Part shown: one piece after another, positions 7,284 through 12,933 of the stretch | Position numbering within the stretch: position 1 is the first letter of the stretch | How the letters are laid out: the number at the start of each line of letters is the position of its first letter | Assembly (NCBI GenBank): GCA_036556805.1 | Contig: DATBIS010000096.1 | Location: 1 to 15,848 of the forward strand | DNA: 15,848 nt | Direction: 5' to 3' | From: DATBIS01 sp036556805 | Lineage (GTDB): Bacteria; Actinomycetota; UBA4738; HRBIN12 | The notes under the pieces: model-generated | What the model was told of the DNA's origin: nothing | Database searches by the model: none | The model's input: only the letters and a program-made list of their open reading frames with translations | Program-made: the position numbers and the translations under genes

Positions 7284-7385
7284 CTAGAGGTTCTTGAACC
7301 CGCTGCCTTCGAATCCGGCGCCCGCGGCCATCAGGAACGCCACGGCCGCGCCGAGGGAGAGCAGAATCCGACGAAGACGGTGCAA
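7284..7385 (-). CDS. 33-residue signal-peptide-like small protein
   Basis: A micro-ORF starting at TTG 7385, preceded after 7 nt by AAAGGAGG (7393-7400), one of the best ribosome-binding sites in the window. The product has a basic N-terminus (HRLRR), a hydrophobic helix (ILLSLGAAVAFLMAAGAG, residues 7-24) and a short C-terminal tail. If cut as a Sec signal after an AGA motif at residue 23, it would release GFEGSGFKNL; otherwise it is a single-span membrane peptide. It is divergent from the DUF5317-kinase pair and upstream of, and co-oriented with, the DUF4446 operon. I recognise no family. There is no cysteine and no AgrB-like processing enzyme nearby, so pheromone function is only an idea. 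The evidence that it is translated is the ribosome-binding site plus the sensible composition. Confidence 0.55.
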   Translation of the reverse strand: MHRLRRILLSLGAAVAFLMAAGAGFEGSGFKNL

Positions 7386-7392
7386 CGTGGTG

Positions 7393-7400
7393 CCTCCTTT
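7393..7400 (-). promoter_or_regulatory. Strong ribosome-binding site of the micro-ORF
   Basis: AAAGGAGG on the minus strand, 7 nt before TTG 7385. This near-full complement to the 16S rRNA tail is the main support for the 33-residue gene. Confidence 0.65.
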
Positions 7401-7500
7401 CGATTGCAACCTCACTGATATCGGTTTTCCCGCGACCGCGGTAGGGCCGATAGGGTGTCCCCCGCCACCGCCGACCGTCGTCACCCCCGCACGTCCGAAT

Positions 7501-7532
7501 TCGTCCCCCCGACGTCCGATACCGGGGGACGA
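7501..7532 (+). repeat. GC-rich hairpin upstream of the DUF5317 gene
   Basis: TCGTCCCCC (7501-7509) pairs perfectly with GGGGGACGA (7524-7532) around a 14-nt loop, ending 27 bp before the DUF5317 ATG. ACGTCCGA occurs twice around it (7491-7498 and, in the loop, 7512-7519). No U-tract follows, so a plain terminator is unlikely. If transcription starts upstream (a possible -10 TAGGGT at 7451-7456, without a clear -35), this would be a leader structure. The role is unknown. Confidence 0.45.
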
Positions 7533-7559
7533 GGCGAGCGGTTTGACTCTTCGGGCGGC

Positions 7560-8117
7560 ATGCGCCTGATCCTCCTCACCGTGCTCGTCTCGCTCGCCAT
7601 CGGCCTGCTGGCGGGAGGGAGCCTGCGGGACTTCCCCGCGATCCGGAGCCGTTGGACCTGGCTCGTGCTCGTGGGCGCCGCGCTGCAGTTCGCTCCCATT
7701 CGAGGGACGCTCGCCTTCCCGATCCTGCTCGCCTCGTTCGGCTTCCTCCTGGCGTTCGTGCTGGCGAACCTTCGGTCCCCCGGCTTCGCGCTGATCCTCG
7801 TGGGGCTCGCGCTCAACGTGCTCGTGATCGCGGTGAACCGGGGGATGCCTGTGTCTCGACAGGCGCTCGTCGCGTCGGATCAGGCGAACACGGTCTCCGA
7901 ACTGCAGGCGAACACCGACGGGCAGAAGCACTTCCTTGCCGACGACGACACCGAGCTGCTGGAGCTCGGCGACGTCATCGGCATCGGCGACCCCATCCGC
8001 CAGGCGATCAGCATCGGCGACGGGTTCGTGCATGTGGGGATCGGATGGTTCATCGTGGTGGCGCTCCGCAAGCCGAAGCGCGCCCCGCTTCCGGCGCCGC
8101 GCCCGGCAGAGGGATGA
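7560..8117 (+). CDS. DUF5317 family integral membrane protein
   Basis: A 185-residue membrane protein. An N-terminal block of about four hydrophobic segments (MRLILLTVLVSLAIGLLAGG and those beginning TWLVLVGAAL, LAFPILLASF and GFALILVGLA) precedes the conserved NRGMPVS motif. A hydrophilic stretch follows with HFLADDDTELLELGDVI, and then a final membrane helix (GFVHVGIGWFIVVAL). NRGMPVS followed by LADDDT.LL.LGDVI is the DUF5317 pattern; no function is established. The ATG at 7560 starts exactly at the first helix. The frame extends back to a GTG at 7455, but that part is Pro/Arg-rich and lacks a ribosome-binding site. The SD at 7560 is weak, so a structured leader or few-contact initiation is possible. 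The stop overlaps the kinase ATG (ATGA at 8114-8117), implying coupled translation and probably a shared function. Confidence 0.85.
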   Translation: MRLILLTVLVSLAIGLLAGGSLRDFPAIRSRWTWLVLVGAALQFAPIRGTLAFPILLASFGFLLAFVLANLRSPGFALILVGLALNVLVIAVNRGMPVSRQALVASDQANTVSELQANTDGQKHFLADDDTELLELGDVIGIGDPIRQAISIGDGFVHVGIGWFIVVALRKPKRAPLPAPRPAEG

Positions 8118-9667
8118 GCGTGGACGTTCGAACCGACGCGCAGAACAAGGCCGCCGCCCAAGGCATCTCCGCGCCCGGCGCGGACGACCGTCGCATCCTG
8201 TGGCTCGAGCTCGCGGTGATCGTCCCCACGATCGCCTGGTGCGCCTGGGCGATCTCGCGCACCGCGAGCGACGCGATCTCCCTCCCCGCGTTCTTCTTCT
8301 TCGTGGCGGCGGTGATGGCCGTCGATCTGATCCCGGTGCCGGTGTGGGGCGGCATGCAGCTCTCGCTCAGCTTCCCGATCCTCATCGGCGTCGCGATGCT
8401 GTTTCCGCCCGCGGTCGCGGGACTCATCGCGCTGCTCGGCTCCGCCGACCCGCGCGAGTTCCGCCGTGAGGTCGGCCCGATGCGTGCGCTCTGGAACCGC
8501 ACGCAGATGGCGGTCGCGATCATCGCGAGCAGCGCGGTGTTCGGCTCCCTTGCGTCGATGGGCGACCGGTGGTTCCAGATCGCACCCGCCGCCGCGCTCG
8601 CGACCGTGTGCGCGTGGGTCACCAACGTCCTTCTGGTCGCGACCCACGGATCGATCACGTACCGCATGACGATCCCGAAGGTGCTCGCGAAGATGCACGG
8701 CACGAGGCCCTACGAGTTCGTGCTGTCGTACCTGGGCCTCGGGCTCTTCGGCGTTGCGATCGCCGCGCTCTACCGCGCCGACGGCCCCTGGTCGGTCGTG
8801 GTCTTCCTCGCGCCGCTCGTGTTCGCCCGGCAGATGTACTTCCGCAGCCGCGCGCTCGCGGATCGGCTCGCTGACCAGAACGAGCTCCTCGCCGAGCAGG
8901 CCGAACGGCTGGAGCGGCTGCTCGAGAAAGAGGTCGCGACGGTCGACGAGCTCCGCGAGCTGAACCGCATGAAAGGCGAGTTCGTCGCGGTCGTGTCCCA
9001 CGAGCTCCGGACGCCGGTTACGGCGTTGATCGGGTATGCGAAGACGTTGCGGCAGACCGAGTTCGCCGAGGACCCCGGGATGCGCACGGAGTTCCTGGAG
9101 CGGATGGAGCGGCAGGGCGAGCGACTGCTCCGTCTCGTGGAGAACCTGCTCACGACGGCGAAGCTCGAGAGCGAGGAGCTCGCGATCTCCGTCGGCCGTG
9201 TGCTGTTCGAGGACCTCATCCGCGAGGTCGTCGAGGGGCTGGGCACCGAGAGCACCCGCGTCAAGGTCGCCGTGCCGAACGACCTCCCGGTCCTGCACAC
9301 GGACCGAGAGCTTCTCGGCCGGATCGTCTCGAACCTGCTCGACAACGCGCTGAAGTATTCGCCGGACGGCACGCCCTGCGAACTGGGGGCGCGCGGCGAG
9401 GGGAGCGGGCTCGCGTTCTGGGTGCGCGACGAGGGCATCGGCATCGATCCCACGGAGCTCACCCGGATCTTCGACCGCTTCTATCAGGTCGATTCGTCCG
9501 CGACGCGCAAGTTCCGGGGCGCGGGGCTCGGACTGTCGATGGTGCGCGACCTCGTGGGAGCCCTCGGCGGCAGGATCGAGGTCGAGAGCGCGCCGGGCGC
9601 GGGGAGCTCGTTCACGGTCCACCTGCCGGACACGATCCCGACGCCGCCGCCGCCCGAGCTCAGCTAG
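8114..9667 (+). CDS. Membrane-bound sensor histidine kinase
   Basis: A 517-residue histidine kinase. Residues about 30-250 carry six or seven hydrophobic segments forming a membrane sensor region rather than a periplasmic loop. A coiled coil (about 255-290) connects to the HisKA domain, whose H-box SHELRTP gives phospho-acceptor His296. The HATPase_c domain has the N-box NLLDNALKYS (Asn411), G1 DEGIGI (439-444), F-box FDRFYQVD and G2 GAGLGLS (about 470-476), so catalysis looks intact. The start at 8114 overlaps the DUF5317 stop. No response regulator is in the window, so the phosphotransfer target is unknown. The coupling suggests DUF5317 works with the sensor region. The stop codon overlaps that of the convergent ABC permease. 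Confidence 0.95.
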   Translation: MSVDVRTDAQNKAAAQGISAPGADDRRILWLELAVIVPTIAWCAWAISRTASDAISLPAFFFFVAAVMAVDLIPVPVWGGMQLSLSFPILIGVAMLFPPAVAGLIALLGSADPREFRREVGPMRALWNRTQMAVAIIASSAVFGSLASMGDRWFQIAPAAALATVCAWVTNVLLVATHGSITYRMTIPKVLAKMHGTRPYEFVLSYLGLGLFGVAIAALYRADGPWSVVVFLAPLVFARQMYFRSRALADRLADQNELLAEQAERLERLLEKEVATVDELRELNRMKGEFVAVVSHELRTPVTALIGYAKTLRQTEFAEDPGMRTEFLERMERQGERLLRLVENLLTTAKLESEELAISVGRVLFEDLIREVVEGLGTESTRVKVAVPNDLPVLHTDRELLGRIVSNLLDNALKYSPDGTPCELGARGEGSGLAFWVRDEGIGIDPTELTRIFDRFYQVDSSATRKFRGAGLGLSMVRDLVGALGGRIEVESAPGAGSSFTVHLPDTIPTPPPPELS

Positions 9668-10578
9668 TTGACGTCGCGCGCGCGGAACCAGAGTCCCGCT
9701 ACGGCGAGCAGCGCCGCCGTGTAGCACGCGACCACGATCGCCGCCGTCGAGGGCGTCCGCAGCGTTTCGAAGAGCCGTGAGGACGTCCCGCTCACGAAGA
9801 TCGCCATGTTCTCGCCGAGCAGCGCGGGCTGCCAGGCGGGCCGCAGGCCGCGGATGAGCTGCTCGACGACGCCGAAGTACGCGAAGCCGATACCGATGGC
9901 CGCGGCGGTGTTGCGCCCGATCATCCCGATCGCGAACCCGATCACCGAGGCGAAGGAGGCGGCGGCGCCGGCACGCAGCACGCCGCCCACGACGGTGGCC
10001 CAGAACCCGTCCGGAAGGCCCGCGGTGACACCGCGCGTGGCTGCAACGAACCAGAGCAAGCCGGCGAGGATCGCGAGCAGCACGATGCCGAGCACGAACG
10101 TCACGACCGCCGCGGCGATCGTCTTCGCGATCAGGACTCGATTCCGACGGGTCTCCCACGTGAGCAGCGTCGTCATCGTCCCCGCGTGCCACTCGGCGCC
10201 GACGAGCGACGCGCCCAACAGCATCGCGCCGAGGATCAGCAGGATGGATGCGCCCGAGATGATGTCGGGAAGGCCGAACAGGTGAAATTCGTTGTTCGGC
10301 AGGAAGCTCGAAAGGCGCACAGCGTCGTCGCAGAACTCCTTCATGGTCTCGCCCGGTGGGAGCTGGTCCTCGGGGAGATAGGCACCCGACAGACACTGCT
10401 CGAGATTGGCCTGGTAGTTCAGGCGAGCATCTGCGAGCTGCTCTTCTGTCGGACCATGCGAGTTCACCGCCGTGAGGATCGCGGCGACCGCGATCACGAG
10501 GAACGCGGCGATCGCGACCACGCGCACGAGCCGGCGCGACCACGCCCGGCGGAGTTCTGCGGCGAGCAGCGCCGTCAT
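9664..10578 (-). CDS. ABC-2 type transporter permease
   Basis: A 304-residue permease subunit of an ABC exporter. The first membrane helix (about 18-38) is followed by a loop of roughly 65 residues, presumably outside the cell, with two cysteines (62 and 83) that could form a disulfide. Five further hydrophobic segments follow, including ISGASILLILGAMLLGASLVGAEW and TIAAAVVTFVLGIVLLAILAG. This is the usual ABC-2 membrane layout with an enlarged first loop. Its ATG overlaps the TGA of the ATPase gene by ATGA, so the two are coupled. The substrate is unknown; relatives export drugs, peptides or polymers, or act in cell-envelope maintenance. The TAG at 9664-9666 overlaps the kinase stop on the other strand. 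Confidence 0.9.
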   Translation of the reverse strand: MTALLAAELRRAWSRRLVRVVAIAAFLVIAVAAILTAVNSHGPTEEQLADARLNYQANLEQCLSGAYLPEDQLPPGETMKEFCDDAVRLSSFLPNNEFHLFGLPDIISGASILLILGAMLLGASLVGAEWHAGTMTTLLTWETRRNRVLIAKTIAAAVVTFVLGIVLLAILAGLLWFVAATRGVTAGLPDGFWATVVGGVLRAGAAASFASVIGFAIGMIGRNTAAAIGIGFAYFGVVEQLIRGLRPAWQPALLGENMAIFVSGTSSRLFETLRTPSTAAIVVACYTAALLAVAGLWFRARDVN

Positions 10579-11498
10579 GGCGACGGTGCCTCGTCGCTCG
10601 TGAGCTCCAGGAAGACGCGCTCGAGGTCCTGCTCGTCGCGGCGGAGCTCGGACAGGTACAGGCCGCGGTCGGCGAGCGCGCGCGTGACGCGCGCCGCCTC
10701 CAACGGCGGCACCTCGACGCGCAGATGGTCCGTCTCGACCGTCGCCGCGAGGCCCGCCTCGGCGAGCGCGCGGAGTCCCGCTTGCAGGTCATCGAGCCGC
10801 GCGACGACGCCCGCGGAGCGCCCGCCCGAGAGCACATCGGCGACGGCGCCCGCCTTCACGCAGCGGCCGCGCGTGAGGATCGCGACGCGATCGGCAACGT
10901 GCTGCACCTCCGACAGGATGTGGCTGGATACGAAGACGGTGCGCCCTTCGGAGCCGAGCCGCTGCAGCAGCTCGCGAACCTCCACGATGCCGGCGGGGTC
11001 GAGACCGTTCGCCGGCTCGTCGAGGATGAGCAGGGCGGGATCCTTCAGCAATGCAGCGCCGATCCCGAGGCGCTGCTTCATCCCAAGCGAATAGGTCTTC
11101 ACGGCGTCGTTCGCGCGTTCCGCGAGGCCGACGCGCTCCAGCATCGCGGTGACGGCCCGAGGCCCGATGCCCTGGAGCCGCCCGAGCAGCTCGAGGTTGC
11201 GGCGACCGGAGAACCGAGGGAACAGCGCCGGCGCCTCCACGATCGAGCCGACCCGCGCGATGGTGGTGGGAAGCCCGCCGGGGACCTCGGCGCCGAGCAA
11301 CCGGAGCCGGCCCGCCGTCGGCCGCACGAGGCCGAGCAGGCATCGGATCGTGGTCGTCTTCCCCGCGCCGTTTGGCCCGAGGAATCCGTACACGCCGCCC
11401 TCGGGAACCTCCAGGTCGAGCCCGTCCACCGCGACGGTGCGGCCGCCGCGCAGGCGACGATATTCCTTCCGGAGTCCCTCGACCTCGATGACGGGCAC
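10575..11498 (-). CDS. ABC transporter ATP-binding protein
   Basis: The 307-residue ATPase driving the adjacent ABC-2 permease. Walker A is GPNGAGKTT (41-49), the signature is YSLGMKQRLG (136-145, with LGMKQ in place of LSGGQ as is common in this exporter subfamily), Walker B is LLILDEP ending at 162, followed by GLDPAG, and the H-loop is SSHIL (His193). Past about residue 210 is an extra C-terminal region of about 100 residues typical of drug/bacitracin-type (CcmA/DrrA-like) exporters. The start is GTG at 11498 with AAGG upstream; homologous ATPases begin in the same place (IEVEGLRKEY). It lies 40 bp downstream of the lipoprotein gene, so the three genes probably form one transcript. Confidence 0.96.
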   Translation of the reverse strand: MPVIEVEGLRKEYRRLRGGRTVAVDGLDLEVPEGGVYGFLGPNGAGKTTTIRCLLGLVRPTAGRLRLLGAEVPGGLPTTIARVGSIVEAPALFPRFSGRRNLELLGRLQGIGPRAVTAMLERVGLAERANDAVKTYSLGMKQRLGIGAALLKDPALLILDEPANGLDPAGIVEVRELLQRLGSEGRTVFVSSHILSEVQHVADRVAILTRGRCVKAGAVADVLSGGRSAGVVARLDDLQAGLRALAEAGLAATVETDHLRVEVPPLEAARVTRALADRGLYLSELRRDEQDLERVFLELTSDEAPSP

Positions 11499-11538
11499 GC
11501 GGCGACCTTACCCGGATCGCCGCGCGGCGGAGCGAGCG

Positions 11539-12783
11539 CTACGCGGCGCCGATCCAGGCGATCGCGTCGCCTCCGACCGAGATCCGACCGAGATCGACGC
11601 CGCTCGCGGCGTCGAGCACGGTGACACCGGACGCGGACGAGGCGTACAGCCGCCCACCGTCCGGGCTCAGCCCGAGGTCCGTGAGGCCGCCCTGCACCGT
11701 CCACGTCGCGCGCACCACGATCGTCGATGTGTCGATCGCGACCACCGTCGAGCCCGAGCCGACGAAGAGCGTCAAGCCGTCGGCGGAGACGGCGGCGGCG
11801 GTCGTTCCGCCGTTCAACATCGAGAGGTCGAGCACCGAGTTCTCGACCCGGTCGCGGTTGGGCCTGATCGAGGTCACGTCGCCGTGCAGCGAGTCGATCG
11901 CGTACACGGTCCTCCCGCTGGACGACACGGCGATCGCTGCGCGCTCGGGTGGGACCGATCCGAAGTCCGCCGGCAGCTCGATGCAGTGCGCGAGACCGTT
12001 CAGGTTCAGGCTGTGGACGAACGCGACCTCGTCCGGCTCCTCGGTCACGGCGCCGTTCTCGAGCAGATAGTCCGGTGGCTGGTTCACGTACAGCGTGTAG
12101 AGCGCCGATCCGTCCGGCGACCGCACCTGTTGCAGCCGCGTCGCCGTCATGTTCTCGACCGGCGCCTTGTTGGGGCCGAACACGTCCCACACGCGGTCGC
12201 GCTCGAGGTACAGCGCCGTCACGCGATAGGACGTCGGGGCCGTCGGGGGATTGAACGAGAGCATGAAGAGGTTCTCGCCGTCGGGAGAGAAGGCCTCGGG
12301 GACGTAGTTGCCCTTGAGGTCGAACGTCTCGTGGTCGCCCGTGCGCACGTCGACCACCATGAGGTCCGTCGCACGGCGAGGCGGCGGCGCCCACGCGAGC
12401 GATGCACCGGTGAGCGGCTCCATGAGCGCCACCTGATCGCCGCTCTCCGACACGGCCCAGATCGACAGGTCACCGGAGAGCACCGTCCGGTCGATCGTCT
12501 CACCGGTCAGCGGATCGAGACGGCGGAGCGTCGTCTGTCCACCGTCCGAGCTCGTCGCGAAGAGATTCGACCAGTCCGGCGACGGGACGGCCGAGGGGAC
12601 GTCGAACAGCACCGACCCGGTGGCGGCGTCCACCCTCGCGAGCGCGCCGCCCGCATCGAGCACGAGCGCGTCGCCGGCGGCCGTGGGTACCCCCGTCGGT
12701 GCCTGCCGCACGTCCGCGCCCTGCGTGCACCCCACGAGAGCCAGCAAGATCGCGAACCACCCGACGACCGCCCGTCCACGCAT
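11539..12783 (-). CDS. Beta-propeller lipoprotein
   Basis: A 414-residue exported lipoprotein. The signal is short and basic with a hydrophobic core, ending in lipobox LVGC (Cys19 from the ATG at 12783). The mature part is a run of propeller-like blades recognisable by SPDG-type turns followed by LY/LF strands: SPDGENLFML, SPDGSALYTLYV, SSSGRTVYAID, SADGLTLFVG, SPDGGRLYAS, then SGVTVLDAASG. This resembles YncE/YVTN or WD40-like surface proteins. The frame also opens at a GTG at 12792, but there GGGAGG would abut the start codon; the ATG at 12783 has 9-nt spacing. As first gene ahead of an ABC exporter pair it may be an extracellular accessory or sensor. That role is inference. Confidence 0.85.
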   Translation of the reverse strand: MRGRAVVGWFAILLALVGCTQGADVRQAPTGVPTAAGDALVLDAGGALARVDAATGSVLFDVPSAVPSPDWSNLFATSSDGGQTTLRRLDPLTGETIDRTVLSGDLSIWAVSESGDQVALMEPLTGASLAWAPPPRRATDLMVVDVRTGDHETFDLKGNYVPEAFSPDGENLFMLSFNPPTAPTSYRVTALYLERDRVWDVFGPNKAPVENMTATRLQQVRSPDGSALYTLYVNQPPDYLLENGAVTEEPDEVAFVHSLNLNGLAHCIELPADFGSVPPERAAIAVSSSGRTVYAIDSLHGDVTSIRPNRDRVENSVLDLSMLNGGTTAAAVSADGLTLFVGSGSTVVAIDTSTIVVRATWTVQGGLTDLGLSPDGGRLYASSASGVTVLDAASGVDLGRISVGGDAIAWIGAA

Positions 12784-12791
12784 GCGAATCA

Positions 12792-12851
12792 CCCTCCCGA
12801 CCTGGGATCGAACCTCTGCGAGTGGCTACTCCCGGGAGGGCCGGAAGGTTC
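12792..12851 (-). promoter_or_regulatory. Possible RNA switch over the lipoprotein ribosome-binding site
   Basis: Read as minus-strand RNA, four arms appear in the order GAACCU (12851-12846), CCCUCCC (12840-12834), AGGUUC (12815-12810), GGGAGGG (12798-12792). Arm 1 is complementary to arm 3 and arm 2 to arm 4, and arm 4 is the Shine-Dalgarno of the lipoprotein gene. The pairings interleave, so they either compete or form an H-type pseudoknot. A 10-bp palindrome CTCCCGGGAG (12829-12838) overlaps arm 2. The transcript start is unknown and chance stems are common at this GC. Confidence 0.35.
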
Positions 12852-12896
12852 CCTGCGCGCCGGTGTTGCCTGGACCTCGAACGGCGCGAGGCGTCA

Positions 12897-12917
12897 TGAT
12901 CGGGCTTCGAACGATCA
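12897..12917 (+). repeat. Inverted repeat before the substrate-binding protein gene
   Basis: TGATCG (12897-12902) and CGATCA (12912-12917) are perfect 6-bp arms around 9 nt containing TTCGAA. The element ends 2 bp before the SD GGAGGG (12920-12925) of the peptide transporter operon, a position suited to an operator or leader hairpin. Confidence 0.35.
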
Positions 12918-12933
12918 GCGGAGGGCCGGGGCC

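Noticed and set aside
7284..7385. Assignment of the micro-ORF as an AgrD-type cyclic autoinducer precursor
   Set aside because: Size and hydrophobic N-terminus resemble AgrD, but there is no Cys at a ring position and no AgrB protease in the window; kept as an unassigned small protein.
7543..7548. TTGACT as a -35 box for the DUF5317 gene
   Set aside because: No -10 exists at the right distance; the matching position is inside the coding region.
7401..7559. A known riboswitch (cyclic di-GMP type) between the divergent genes
   Set aside because: Short stretches looked suggestive, but the conserved core of that class could not be matched on either strand.
7880..10837. A 985-codon minus-strand open frame over the kinase and exporter genes
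   Set aside because: It is low-complexity Arg/Ala/Asp sequence opposite an intact histidine kinase and out of frame with the permease and ATPase, so it is a GC-bias shadow.
12792..12840. tRNA-like segment: minus-strand GGTTCGATCCC with CCCTCCC/GGGAGGG ends
   Set aside because: The T-stem does not pair properly, the element is only 49 nt, and no D or anticodon arm can be drawn; the arms are better explained as an SD-covering stem.
11149..12933. The 595-codon upstream extension of the binding-protein frame
   Set aside because: It reads antisense through the lipoprotein and ATPase genes; the true start at 12934 has an SD followed at once by a signal peptide.
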